From Symmetrospora coprosmae (taxonomy: Eukaryota > Basidiomycota > Cystobasidiomycetes > Symmetrosporaceae), in contig VUYT01000013.1 of assembly GCA_008802785.1 (NCBI GenBank), positions 248,001-312,000 of the forward strand: a stretch of 64,000 nt of DNA. The letters are read 5' to 3'. Of this stretch, positions 26,525 to 37,967 are shown one piece after another; the first letter of the stretch is position 1; each line of letters begins with the position of its first letter. The notes beneath the pieces are model-generated. The model saw nothing but the letters and a program-made list of their open reading frames with translations. It was not told the DNA's origin and did not search any database. Both the position numbers and the translations under genes were made by a program.

Positions 26525-27313
26525 CTTTGTTGGCTCTCTGTGGTGAGAAGCTGAAATCCACAACGGCAGCACGGAGTCTAAAGATGGCACGACCGCACGG
26601 ACCCCTGGGGAGCGTGGTCGCCACTTCAGCAAAGTGCGGCAAAAAGGTTGGAGATGACGAGTATTGATCTCGCGCGGGTTGCCCCAGTCGTTAACCTCAA
26701 GTGTAGCACTTAAGACGAGCACCTTTACCACTGCAAAGGGAGTGTTAGCTGAGCGCGCGCGCGAAATTCGACCAAAAGGAAAGGCAGCCCACTTCGGTCA
26801 CATCTCCGAAACCTAGAGTATGCTTTGTAAAAAAAATAAATATATAGTTTATTATGCTCAGGCGACCAGCCATTCCGCCTAGCTGTCATTAGGGCGGCAG
26901 CAGACCATATTGTCTCGACAGACCACTCTCTACGTGACGAACGAACACAATGTCACTCTTGTCGATATGTCGACGTCACGCAAGTCTCTTCGAGCTGAAC
27001 AGCCAGATCGCGCGCCCACCGGATCTCACGCGGGCTTTGGTCGGCTGAGAGCACAGACCTCCTCCGATTCCGCTGGACACTCCGCGTCTTCGCGGACTAA
27101 TACTGACGTAACTGACGTCGTGAAGGAAGTTGCTGAGTCTCCGAATCTGCCTGTGTCCGCTTAACGACGTTCCCCTTTGCTCTACTGACCTCGATCCGAC
27201 TCACGCTTGGGCAGTACCTGACGTGCCAGCATCGTGAGGAGCAGGAGGCTGACCCTGCCGGCTGCAGCAGAGGCTGACTGAGACTTGTTAGACTCGATAG
27301 AAGTCTTGCGAAC
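26525..27313. other. Intergenic with AT-rich patch and possible 5' exon
   Basis: A 789-bp spacer between divergent genes. It contains an AT-only run around 26827-26847 (see repeat entry). An open frame 26910-27164 (Ser/Thr/Arg rich, 84 residues) ends with possible donors and could be an upstream exon of the following orphan gene, but I could not fix its splice join. Confidence 0.45.
26827..26853. repeat. AT-rich tract
   Basis: A 27-bp stretch made almost wholly of A and T (poly-A run followed by ATATATA and TTTATTA) in an otherwise GC-rich window. It lies between the NRAMP start and the orphan island. Confidence 0.7.
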
Positions 27314-30046
27314 ATGCCGGTCGACATCCCGGTACCCTCGCCTGAGACGGAGGCCAGGCGTGGCTGGCTGGACAGATTCATGCGCAGCATGATGTGCGTT
27401 TTCACCAACGAGTGCAGTCGCGCCGACACTGGTCTTCTGGCTACGCAAGAGGTACTCGAGGAGGTCATCAACGCTGCTACGGCGTTTATGGTCAATGCGG
27501 CAGGGGGGTCAATTTCTACTGGATCAAGAAGGACATCCCGCTCGAAGCCCTGCGAGAGGTGGCAGTCGGCTACTGGCGCAAGAAAGCTGGACCGGGACCT
27601 CGCAGCGAGCAGGGAGAAGCGGTCGACTATCACGGATGTCCTCCCGATGTCATGGAGCAGATTGACGAGACGAACGACCGCAATCTCATCGCGGCCTACC
27701 TCTACGGATTCTTGGACCTGTGGTGCCTAATCGGCCGTCACTTCCTCATTCTCATCGTCTGCGGATTCCTCTCCCTCATGCTCTGTATCATTCAACCCAC
27801 GCTGCTCGTCGGCGAGAGCTCCAAGATGGCCCGTATCTTCTTAGGAGGGATGCTTGTCAACATCTGGCCTTTGGGGGACGCTTTCAGCCAAGCCACTTTC
27901 GACGCTTTCCTCCAAGGCAACTTCACCCTGGTGCAGCTACAGCAGTTTCTAGTAGCCACTGTCTTCGTCGTCGTATGGGACGAGCTGCCCCTACACCCGC
28001 TGGAGTGGATCGAATGCGTTGGCATTCCAGTCGTAGTTCGATATGGACCTCTCGCGCATCATTGCGCGATTTACATTCCCAAAATGGATCCTTACCGACC
28101 ATATCATGCACAGACAGAAGCTGCGGAGCTCTACGCGGTGGATCGTGTCGTTCGACGCATTATCGAGGTAGCCCGAGCTATCGTCGACAGATCACCCTGC
28201 GCGCCAATGAACGAAGAAAGACACGCATTCCTTGTGCGTCAGCGCGGTATCATATTCAAAGAAGTTGCCCGTATCGGGCTCTTTGCGAAGCTGCAGGTGG
28301 CCAAGAAGCAGCTCGCCCTGGTGCAACAGACGCGTCAGGGAGCTGCGAAGCTGGCTGGATTCGCCCGTACGAATCTTGCAGACCCTGAAGGAGCGGAGGG
28401 CAGGCATGACGCAAGAGTCACATCCGGGCAGAATGCGCGGAAGTAGTGAGTGTATTTTCGGCTCTCCTGAATCGCCAGTGTCGACTACAGTAAACATATA
28501 TCGCTTCTTCCAGCAATGTCGACAAAACTCTGAAGTCTCTGGGCGCACCTTACACACAAGCCAGAATTGACTGGGTCATCACTGTCGTCAACGGTCTCCG
28601 TCGAGAGATCGAGTCTGGAAAGACGGTCCAACTTCTGCCTTGCCCGCGAGATCGCAACCACGGCACCCTCGAGCATGCCGCGTGGCTCATGCAGCTCAAG
28701 GAGAACGTCACTGTCGTCTATTCCGCAACGGGGTGGGAACAGACCGGCGGCGCAGCTGGCACGGACAAGGCAGAGAGCGCAGCGGACCGCCAGCACCGAG
28801 CAGGCGAGGCACAGGGCCAGTTGAACACTCGAGAGATCACTTCGGAGGAAGTGCTAAGGGATCTTTCTCGAGGTTGGCGGGTCGGGGGCAAAGGAAAGAT
28901 CTGGGATTGTCCGAGCTGCCTCTTCGTCGAATGCCCACACTGCGGAGACAATTGGTTTATGCAGGATCCACCGCAGCGCCAAAGTGTGGTCCGGCACACT
29001 TGTGCCTTGATCCGCCACGGGTACATTGCCCAGGTCTTCGCCGACATACATCTGAGACTGGCAGAGAAGGCACAGGTAGCAGCTGCAGGAGACGCGGAAG
29101 GAGAGGGGGCAGCACTTTCAGTGACGAGAGTCACTGCGAGCCCAGAATTCCATTGGGTCGAAGGATCGGGGGTGCAAGAGGAAGCGGAATGGAAGACCGT
29201 TGCCGTCACCACACCTCCCAAAAAGAAACCGAGGCAGAGTTCCGATGATCGCAGCATCCCGAAGAACGCAGCGGTCTATGAGCGCGTGCTCGACAACTAC
29301 GGCCGCGTGCGCTTCTTCGCCCTTCGCACCACTATCCTGCAGTATCCACATCAGCTGCTGGCGCACAAGTACGGCGCACACTTGCGCACGGGGGGACTTG
29401 GCAGTCAGAATGACACGCCGCTTCCGTTCAGCAACGTTTATTTCATCAAGCTGAGCGATTTTGTCGCACAGGCTGATCATCAAGCCCTCGGTAAAGCTGG
29501 CGTCGCTCCGGACAAGCTGGCTCAAGCAGACTCTAGCTGCTGGCTGGCGTCGTACCACGATCCGGTCAACCCGGACAACAGCTCTGAGCCGGACTGGCTG
29601 TTCAAGCAAGCAGTAGCGGCGCTCAAAGGCAAAGCTCTGAAGGTTTTCGAGCCTGCGCATTCGCTCGCCGAGCTCGAGCAAGCCGCCGTTACGCGACTCG
29701 CCATGGGCAAGCTCAAGCCCTACGGTGTCGACTACACTACGCTCACTGATGTCTATGCCAAGACGCGCTACTTCGGAGAAGACGTCTCGGTCGAGGTGTC
29801 AGACGAGGCCGGTGCGAGCATCGGACAGATTTCAGCCCAGACAGAGACGTCCTCGGGCAACGACGGAACTCACGATGGGGATTTGGAGCAGGAGGAAGTA
29901 GACGATACAGCCGGGCTTGATTTCCTGCCTGAGAACACTGACGGTAAGTGCGCCTCGCTGCGCCCGATCATACGGTTTGGGCTGATTTGACAGTCCGACT
30001 CGCAGCGATTGCGAAAATGTTGGCTGAGTCCGAGCGGGCCGAGTGA
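27314..30046 (+). CDS. Orphan membrane protein with CxxC-x4-CxxC motif
   Basis: Four exons (27314-27393, 27504-28442, 28514-29943, 30006-30046) keep frame and give 829 residues. I recognise no family. A strongly hydrophobic segment (about residues 100-125, including 'FLILIVCGFLSLMLCIIQP') is followed by a second weaker one (about 165-182, 'FLVATVFVVVW'). A helical, charged middle part leads to a zinc-ribbon-like '​CPSCLFVECPHCG' near residue 475 and a later 'RHTCALIRHGY'. The carboxyl half is soluble-looking and ends in an acidic tail. Joining 28442 to 28514 fuses two long open frames that would otherwise look like two genes. The first intron (GTGCGT donor, 110 nt) is the least certain join; its sequence is itself open and protein-like. 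A further 5' exon near 26910 is possible. Confidence 0.6.
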
Positions 30047-31002
30047 AGCCTCGTCTCCGAGTCTCTCATGACTACGGTCCCTACAGATACAGATGCCTCA
30101 TTCTGCAGATGTACGCGTTGTAAACTTCTGTCCTCTAGAATTCTCTGTGCCACCCACGTTAACGACGTCACCCTCTTTCTGCCTGCTCTCGATTCTGCCT
30201 GCTCTCGATTCTGCCTGCTCTCGATTCTCCAATGCTACGCGCATAGACTGAAGGCCTCAGGCCATCTCTGCTTTTTGAAGGTACAATGAGTCTGAGAGGG
30301 TGGCTCCATGGGGACGCACGTGCAGCAGAGAGGAACTCGCGCGATAGCACTGCTTGCTAGCCTTCCGCGGCATATGCAGCACGAGCAGCATGTCGCTCGT
30401 CGTTGCAGAGCCTACTTGTCTGTTACAGTACCATCTCGAAGCTGTCCCTGCTGTGCCTGAGGTGTTGTGCCTGATCCGCGCGCCTGAATACTGTAGACGT
30501 GACGCGTGATGAGCCGCCGACCCGATCGAGGCTCTCTACCAACACTTTTGCGACCATCACACCCGCGCATCCATAGATAGGGCATAGCGGACAGCATATT
30601 CGAGATCTAAACCCTCTATTTAGCCAGTAACCGCTCCTCAGACGCCTCTTCAGCTATCCCCGAGCCTTGGCTAGCCCTGGGTCCTGGTCCGGCTCTGTCC
30701 GCTAGGGACGGCCTTCAGAAAGTGGGTCTGGCCATTGCGCGCCCAATACTGGATCTCGCGCAGCGTCTGCCGCATGTATACACTCGCACTGACTCTATTG
30801 ACTTGTACATGCTGTCTAAGCTCGAAGAAGCTGAGCTTGCGTACCTCCCGAGCTGCGTTGGCGCCCCTCAGCCACCACCCACGGCAAGTCGCCCCTCGCT
30901 TGCCCCTACTGTACACGTTACTCGCTACACATTCTGCTGCAACGCCTACACGCGAAGGCTGACACGCTCGCTGGGCTTTCAGTCAGATTCTAGAACATCA
31001 GT
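30047..31002. other. Intergenic spacer with short tandem repeats
   Basis: Nearly 1 kb with no supported gene. It contains the three-unit 16-bp repeat at 30179-30226. Small open frames on both strands look random. Confidence 0.5.
30179..30226. repeat. Tandem repeat, 3 x 16 bp
   Basis: Three perfect head-to-tail copies of CTGCCTGCTCTCGATT in the 3' flank of the orphan membrane gene. Confidence 0.92.
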
Positions 31003-32181
31003 ATGCCGCCCGCAAAGCCAGCTGTACGCAAGGCGAAGACCCGCAACTATCGGGATGCTGCTCGTGTCACCAAGAACGCGACTGGTATTGCGGAGCAAGA
31101 GCGTTTGGCGCTGAAACGGAGGAAGCAGGTCGATACCATCGATGTTGCGCGATCTGCGCTGGCAGACACAGAGTCTGCTGGCAAAGAGCACATCGTCACC
31201 TACCTACAGACCGTGCGACTGTGCGCCAATCTCGCACCTCTCACTCCTACGCAGATTGACCTTATACCCAGTGGCGGCGACTTCCTCGATGCTCTCCTCG
31301 ATCTCAGCACAAACCCGCTCACCTTTGACCCTACGCTCTGGCATGAGGAGCTCATCTTATGCCAAGCATCGGCAGATACAGATAATGGCCTGGCAGACAG
31401 CCTCCTAGACGCAGCTCAGTACTATCATCGTTCTATCAGCTTCGATAGCGAGCAAGACTTGAAGCGAGACCTTGAAGCCTTCCTGAAGCAGTACCCACAC
31501 TACTACGACTACATTTCAGGCATTCTTCACTTCTCAAGCAAGCTAGCACCCGGCCCGCGTAACATCGGATACGGTGGCTTCACGGTCGCTACGAGCCCGT
31601 CCGGCAGATCACAGGACGACGCGGGCGTTGCCGTAGCCATGCTCTTCCCTACTCTCGCATCAGCTCTGAACAAGACAGTCACGATCTACGAGTGGACTTC
31701 TCTCCGATTCACAGTCGCGAACATCATTAGTGCTCGCGCCGATGAGCGCACTTCCCTCTTCGAGATGGTCATTGTCGACGCTTATGGCCTCGTTTGCGGA
31801 AACATCGCTCCCGGTGGTGGTGTCTGGAGGCCGCTTGTTCCTCAGGAGGACCGAGACTGGTCGTACACCCCACCCGCAGCTGTGCTGGCAGAGCTCAGTC
31901 AGCTGAGCAGCCTGGCAGCCGCCGACACCGCAAAGCTTAAGGTCGAGAAAGCGGAGGCGGAAGATAAGGACATGGAGGCGGAGATGGCGAAGATGGAGCA
32001 GGGAGAGCTTGCAGAGCAGGCCGAGGTTGGAGAGAGCGATTACGGACACGAGATGGAGATCGACGAGACTGAGCCAGCAGCCAGCACATCTTCAGGAACC
32101 GGCAAGAGGAAGGCCACATCGACGCTGGCAGGAGGGAAGAGGCAGAAGAAGGGCACCACTAAGCAGAACGGAGGGAAGTAA
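31003..32181 (+). CDS. Orphan protein, basic head and acidic/basic tail
   Basis: A single exon of 392 residues. The head is basic ('KPAVRKAKTRNYRD', later 'KRRKQ'), the centre (about 50-300) is mixed alpha/beta in character with 'QYPHYYDYISGILHFSSKL' and 'RNIGYGGFTVATSPSGR', and the tail is acidic with Glu/Met runs then 'GKRKATS' and 'GGKRQKKG', so nuclear location is plausible. I recognise no family; the 'DYISGIL ... RNIGYGGF' spacing faintly recalls a GIY-YIG nuclease core, but the required Arg and Glu positions cannot be assigned and I do not make that call. It is the only intronless long gene in this window, which sets it apart from its neighbours and could mean recent origin, transfer or retroposition. 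Confidence 0.72.
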   Translation: MPPAKPAVRKAKTRNYRDAARVTKNATGIAEQERLALKRRKQVDTIDVARSALADTESAGKEHIVTYLQTVRLCANLAPLTPTQIDLIPSGGDFLDALLDLSTNPLTFDPTLWHEELILCQASADTDNGLADSLLDAAQYYHRSISFDSEQDLKRDLEAFLKQYPHYYDYISGILHFSSKLAPGPRNIGYGGFTVATSPSGRSQDDAGVAVAMLFPTLASALNKTVTIYEWTSLRFTVANIISARADERTSLFEMVIVDAYGLVCGNIAPGGGVWRPLVPQEDRDWSYTPPAAVLAELSQLSSLAAADTAKLKVEKAEAEDKDMEAEMAKMEQGELAEQAEVGESDYGHEMEIDETEPAASTSSGTGKRKATSTLAGGKRQKKGTTKQNGGK

Positions 32182-32531
32182 AAGAGCATCCGCTCGAGAA
32201 GGGAAGCTCATGGGAGAATCAGTAACTCCCAGTCAAGAGAACGCAAACAGTCAGCTTTCGAACGAAGAAGCCGCCTTGAACAGCTTCAACCATGCTATGC
32301 AGATGTCACAGGAGTAGGAGATCAGACGCAGTTGAATGAAGTAGCGCAGTTGCACCTTGCACAACCAGTCTGCCTGTCCCGAGCCTCGTCCATGGCTTCT
32401 TGTCCGACCCGGATTTATAGGGGGTGGCAACGAGCATCTGTGTGCCCGCGTCGGGGCGGAGTGGCTGCAGCATCTTCTCTCCTGTCCTTCAACCAGATCT
32501 ATCCTGTTCACACACAGCATACTACAGCACC
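32182..32531. other. Intergenic: RCF2 promoter
   Basis: A 350-bp spacer between two plus-strand genes; a TATAGGGG-like sequence occurs near 32414, about 115 bp before the RCF2 ATG. No other feature was seen. Confidence 0.4.
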
Positions 32532-33652
32532 ATGAAGATTGGTACGTGCGATAGCCCCCATGCATTCAGGCCGACCCGCTGACAGGCTTGCGCACCACCC
32601 GCAGTCACCGAGGAACAGAAAGACCGTGCGGCGAGCGCCGCCTTTGTCGGTGCGCTGCGTTCATGCGAGCTCCTGAGTGGGAACCGCGCATAGCTAATTC
32701 TACGACATCACAGGCGCCGCAAAGGGTGGTGCAGCAGGTCTCGCCGTGTGAGCTCCCTTGACACTCCCGTTCCCCCAGCGAGAAACGGGTCAACCTGACC
32801 TCGACGATCGTTCGTCATCGACAGCTTCGTCCCAGCATTCTACCTTGCGAGCCGGCGCTTCCCAGCAGTGAGGAACCTGCCACCAGTGCAGCGAGGATTC
32901 CTTGCTACCGTTGCACTCCTCGGCGGCGGGGCGACAAAGTGGGCCATGCTCCCTTCCTCCCTCCCAGTGACGGCGCGACAGCTGACATCACTCGAGCTTG
33001 CTTCCAACAGCGCGGAGCTCGCATACGAGAAGTTCATCAGGGACGAATGGCAGGGGCCATCAGCAGATAGGCTGCACGAGCAGGAGGCACACGCGCGCGA
33101 TGAGTGGCAGACGATGTCGCCCAAGGAGCGCGCACTGCGGTGGACGATCGACCACAAGTACCAGGTCGTCTTTGGCTCGTGAGTACCTAAAACCCAGAGA
33201 TACACGCATTGTGGAATCGTCGTACTGATATATGGCGATGGTGCAGATGGGTGGCCTCGATGCTGGGATCGGCAGCCTTCATCTTCGCCCGTAACCCGAC
33301 GCAGTGGGTGGCATCGCTCCCGGGGAACTGCTTCTCAGCCGTAATGGCTGACACTACCTTTCGCGTTCCAGAACCTTCTCACAAAAGCTCGTGCAGTGCC
33401 GTATGGTCGCACAGGGCGCGACTGTCGCCGTCCTCATCGCGTCGGCGGGCCTGTCACGCTTCCAGCCGGAGGGAGAGGAGCAGAATGGCGTGAAACCCGA
33501 GGAACAATGGAGGCAGATGGTGAGCCAGTCTGTCGGTAAAGTGCTTGGGAATCCATCAAGCTGACAGTGTCTCCGTCAACCAGATTGACGTACCGCAGGA
33601 GCAGGCACCCCCGCTCGGCTCGGTGCACCCTTCGCACGGCCACAAGAACTAG
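32532..33652 (+). CDS. RCF2: Respiratory supercomplex factor 2-like (HIG1 domain)
   Basis: Seven exons (32532-32541, 32605-32649, 32714-32747, 32825-33178, 33247-33303, 33372-33519, 33584-33652) give 238 residues. The amino part has a small-residue span 'FVGAAKGGAAGLAL' and 'RRFPAVRNLPPVQRGFLATV'; the carboxyl part is a HIG1 domain with two spans, 'KYQVVFGSWVASMLGSAAF' and 'QKLVQCRMVAQGATVAVLIA', carrying the conserved Gln-Arg-Ala/Ala-Gln pattern. Rcf2 sits in the mitochondrial inner membrane and supports cytochrome c oxidase and III-IV supercomplexes. The length and the amino-terminal extension match yeast Rcf2 rather than the shorter Rcf1. The first coding exon is only 10 nt, so the ATG is easily missed by gene finders. 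It ends 204 bp before SNX4. Confidence 0.88.
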
Positions 33653-33856
33653 GTCCATACATGTACATGATAGACGAGAGTACAGTCGACGATAGAGCAG
33701 TTGTAGTATATTTCTCTGTACACACCCCGCAAGCTGTAATTCACTTTCGCCACCGCATGGTTGTCTCCCTTGCTGTCTCGTAGTCGACCCTCGCTCTCTC
33801 TTGTTGCTCCGCTCGAGCAGTAACGACGCACAGACCAAGCGCGCATACATATCAAA

Positions 33857-35838
33857 ATGATGACGGATGAAGGGAACGAGGGGGACTTTGCGAGCGTCAT
33901 CTGGGACAAGGAGCCGTCCGGGTACGACAGCCAGGCTGCCGGTCCATTGCAGCAGCGTCATTCGGGCGACGCGGCGGCGGCGGGGGCGTCTGGAGGCGCT
34001 TCGCACGGCTCAACAGGGGATGGAGGACTGGCACGACGGGCCAGCTCATCAGGAGCGAACAGGACAGGCAGCGCAGGACCGGATGGCGCAGAGGGTGGCT
34101 CAGCAGCCGGGCCATCATCATCGTCCTCGGATGCCCAGAGTCAGGGGCGGTACGCCATCAGGATCACCGTGTCTGAGCCCGTGAAGATGCTCGAGGGGAC
34201 CAAGGACGCCTACATCTCGTACCGCGTCAAGGGAGAGGTGAGGGCGCGCTCGCTGTGTAACGCTGCCATGACCGGCGGCGAAGGCACACACGCGCGACCG
34301 CAGCTCACATGACACGACTCGCCCTCGCCCGGACAGACGGACCTCCCACAGTACTCGGCGCAGACCTTCGACTCGCGGAGACGCTTCCAAGACTTTGTCT
34401 TTCTCCATGATCACCTCATGAAGGACTTCTCGGCCTGCGTGGTGCCGCCCTTGCCGAGCAAGCAACGTCTGGGTGCGTCGCCGCGCGCTCGCCGCTCTCG
34501 CTTATAGCATCGGCTAACATGCAAGCTTCTTGACACTCACTACTTTATCGCGTTTCTAGAATACCTCAAAGGCGATCGCTTCAGTCCAGAGTTCATACAG
34601 AAGCGGAGTGGCGAGTCAGTCGCTTCGGCCAGCCATCAGTCAGTCAAGCTGGGCTGGGCTGGTAAGGCTGACAACTTCACCCACATATGCATAGTCTGCA
34701 TCGCTTCGTGCAGCGTCTCAGTCGGCATCCGACACTCGCGAGGTCGCAGCTGCTGCAGGACTTCTGCGAGTCAACAGAATGGGTGTGTATAGATCTCGAG
34801 CCTGTTCCGGCGGTACCTGGCTGATTTCAAAGACCTTTGTCACCAGAACATCCGCATGCACCAACATCTCGCTCACCCGCCAAACTCCCCGGAAACAAGC
34901 ACGTCTGGACCGGGCTCGATTATCGACAGCTTGTCGGATAGCCTCCTGAATGCCTTCAGCAAAGTGCGCAAGCCGGACGAGCGCTTCCTCGAGGTCCGAG
35001 AGAGCCTCGACAAGTTCGAAGAAAGCCTCATTGCCATTGAGCGGACCGAGCTGCGCGCGCGGACGCGCATTGGGGACCTTGCGTCCGACTACGAGGACTT
35101 TGGCGCGAGCATACAGGGCCTGGGATATCTAGAAAGCGGCATCACCGAGCCGTTGGCCCGCTTCGAAAAGTCCGTCAACGACTTCTCGAGCAGTCTGCGT
35201 CATACGGTCAGTTGCCATGGCTCGGTCATCTCGAGCGTCGCGGCTGACACGTTCCCGCTTTTCCAGACCTTCGCCTCGACAGAATCATTCCTCGCCCAAC
35301 TACACTCCCTCATCGACTACGCACGCGCTTTTCGGACAGTGCTCAAGCTCCGCGACCAGAAGCAGCTGGACTTTGAGGAACTATCAGCGTACCTCTCGAC
35401 ATTGACCAACGAGCGGGACCGTCTGTCGAACGGGCAGTCTGCGGGGCTCGGCCTGACGAGCTATTTCAAAGATCGCGTCGAGTCGTTCAGGGGCCACGAT
35501 GCAGATATCACGCGCGAGGGCAAGATCCGCAAGCTCGATAAGAAGATTGCAGAATTGCAGGACGCTGTTGGCGGAGCACACGATACGTCGGTGGCCTTTG
35601 ACAACGAGGTCCTCCGGGAGCATCGTGTCTTCCAGGCAGCGAAACGGGCAGAGATGAAGGAGCTCATGCTGAGCTTGGTGGACGCACATGTTGCGCACTA
35701 CCAGAAGGTGAGCCGGATGATACCCTTGGAGCAAACTAAGCTTGATTGCCGATTGCTGATTGCGGCCGCCAACGTGGTCAGTCCATCGAGGAGATGGCAA
35801 GATGCCAGCCATATCTGGAGAGCATCCGTGTATCATGA
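33857..35838 (+). CDS. SNX4: Sorting nexin SNX4/ATG24 (PX-BAR)
   Basis: Seven exons (33857-34237, 34337-34472, 34560-34614, 34695-34782, 34847-35206, 35267-35707, 35782-35838) give 505 residues. After a Ser/Gly-rich leader the PX domain reads 'YAIRITVSEPVKMLEGTKDA', 'SRRRFQDFVFLHDHL', 'PPLPSKQRLEYLKGDRFSPE' and 'LHRFVQRLSRHPTL', with the Arg residues that hold phosphatidylinositol 3-phosphate. A long helical BAR region follows ('SLDKFEESLIAIERTELRAR', 'RHTTFASTESFLAQLHSLI'), ending 'IEEMARCQPYLESIRVS'. Snx4 recycles proteins from endosomes and, as Atg24, works in selective autophagy. The 60-nt intron 35207-35266 preserves frame if retained, so an isoform with 20 extra residues is possible. 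Two donors are GTCAGT. Confidence 0.93.
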
Positions 35839-35972
35839 CTTTTTGAGCTTCCGTACAACCTGTTGTACACCTGTGGCCGAGATACGAACCCTACGCATGC
35901 AGCCAAACCAATGATTCATGATATGCAGTCGAAAATCTACCCTTCGTACCCTATTCAGACGGCGAGCCTCGT

Positions 35973-37967
35973 CTACTGTCGCTTGGAAACGGTCGTGATG
36001 AAGTTGGTCTGACGGGCGAACCAGTGCTCGGCGACGTGGTAGGGCTTCTTTGGGTTGGCAATCTCGATGTCGTAGTTGAGGAGAATCACCGGCAAGACCT
36101 TGAACATCTCCTGCGGGTCATGAATGAGACCGCATCAGCCAATGCATCCCGTCTACCCTCTGGCCGCCAGCTCCACTCACCATTAAGGACAGCATCTTGC
36201 CAATGCAGACGCGCGAGCCTGTCAACCGAAGGTAGAAGGTCAGCCCCCCTCCAGCAGCATGGGAAAGCTCAACTAGGCTTACCCTGGCCGAACGATAGGT
36301 TATACTTCTCCATCTCGAGCCTGTCCGCCTCCAGCCATCTCTCCGGTCGGAACGTTGCGGCGTCCGGGCCAAAAGCGGCGGTGGCGTAGTGCACTTGCCA
36401 TGCACTGTGACCGACGGAGACGCCCTCCGGGTAGAAGCGGCCCGAGATGATCCTGCCGCCGGGCGGCACGACACGAGGGAGCGTCATTGCGACAGCGGGG
36501 TGCACGCGCATGGCCTCCTTCATGCAGGCCTGGAGGTACGGAAGACGCGCAACCTCGTCGTACGCAGGGATGGGAAGGGTAAGCTGACCCTGGCTTTTGA
36601 CTTCCTCAAGCTCGGCGCGTAGCTTGTGCAAGACGGCCGGGTTGGAGTAGACGTGACGGGTGAAGGAGACCATTGAGATGAAGGTGGTATCGGCACCAGC
36701 GACGATGATCACGATGCACTCGTTCACAAGGAGGTCGAAGTCGGGAGGCAAGCCAGTCGACGGATCTACGCATTGCAGAAAGCGGTACAGCATATCCTTC
36801 TTGTCCTCGAAGGCGCTGGCTGCGGTCGTAGGATGAGGCTCAGTCGTGTGTGGGGCGCGTCGACGACTACTTTGTAGGTGAAGCCCACTCACGATCCTCT
36901 CGCTGGAGCCGCAGCCTCTCAGAAACGATCTTGCCGGAGGCGTTCAGGAAGGCAGCCGCGCCCTTGTCTGGCTGAAGCCATGCGAGAAAACGCTGGACGG
37001 GTGCAGACGTCATGATCCACCCCCAGCGCTCGAAGCAGGCATAAACGGTGACAATCATGGTGCCGGCATCGAAATCTGCGAGGAGGCCGTTTTCATCCTT
37101 GCCAGACTCGAGCAGGCCTGTCACGAGAGTCGAGGAGATGTCTTCATCAGCTATCTGCTTTTCAAAATCAAGTCGAGCCGTGACTCCTCACCATAGCTGT
37201 TCCCGAAGCTCATCTTGGCAACGCTGTCGTAGCAGAACCAGGCAAAAAGCTCGGCCAGATCGACGGACTTGCCGGATTTGGCGACCCTGTCTAAGTGCCT
37301 GTCCGTCAGCAGCTCGATGCTACCGTCGACAAGCGGCTCCAAGGACCGCAAATGGTTGATCGAGTAGGCAGGTGCGACGATGCGCCGTCGCCGCTCGTGC
37401 ACTTTGGGATCTCGCTCCGAGAAGTGGGAGTGCTGTGGGCTGTGGGAGGCGAAAGCAGAGCGGCATCAGACAAATGTGCTCGCCGACATTCCTGATCGTC
37501 CACGCAATGACTGACCCAATATGCCAGGTTCGGTAGAAAGGTCTGTCGAAGGAGGAAACCAAGTCAGCTGGCTTTGATCGACCGCTGGCCACTGCAGGCT
37601 CAGATTACCCTTTGTAAAACTCGGAGCGCAAGCCATAGATCCGCTTGACCTCCTCAGGATCCGTGATGGAGACCTCATTGGAGCCAATCCGGACAACTGG
37701 ACCGTACTTTGCGTGAGCAGCGGCCAGCTGGATGTTGTACGTGCAGGAGAATACGGCTCGCGCCTTCCAGATGTCCGAGACGGCAGCGAGACGAGGACCA
37801 GGGATACGAGCCAGAGGGTGGAAGAAGAGGTTGTATATGACACGGAGCCCGGCGGATGCTGCAAAACCGGCGGCGATCGCGGCCAAGGGGCGATTATGGC
37901 GCAGTAGCTGGACGACCAGGACGCCAACGAGCAACGCGGGCACTATGCGCGACATGCTGGCGGACAT
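35973..37967 (-). CDS. Cytochrome P450 monooxygenase
   Basis: Seven exons (37609-37967, 37516-37542, 37192-37439, 36893-37150, 36283-36819, 36181-36218, 35973-36110) give 534 residues, a standard ER P450. The amino-terminal anchor is 'IVPALLVGVLVVQLL', followed by a Pro-rich hinge 'HPLARIPGPRLA'. Helix I has 'IVAGADTTFIS', the K helix 'KEAMRVHP' holds ExxR, 'FRPERWLE' follows, and the haem loop is 'FGQGSRVCIG' with the Cys ligand. An intron falls inside the haem loop and a 27-nt exon encodes 'PFYRTWHIG'. The sequence resembles fungal CYPs of the pisatin-demethylase/benzoate-para-hydroxylase-like broad clan, but the substrate is unknown and no biosynthetic genes sit next to it. The stop codon is 134 bp from the convergent SNX4 stop. 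Confidence 0.95.

Noticed and set aside
28689-29990. Separate gene starting at the ATG at 28689
   Set aside because: The same frame is open upstream to 28514 and joins in frame to the preceding open frame, so this ATG is internal.
31500-31700. GIY-YIG nuclease domain in the intronless orphan
   Set aside because: Only a loose similarity of the 'DYISGIL ... IGYGGF' part; the catalytic Arg and Glu cannot be placed.
26827-32181. Transposon or virus-like element
   Set aside because: No integrase, reverse transcriptase, transposase or capsid motif, and no terminal repeats were seen around the island.
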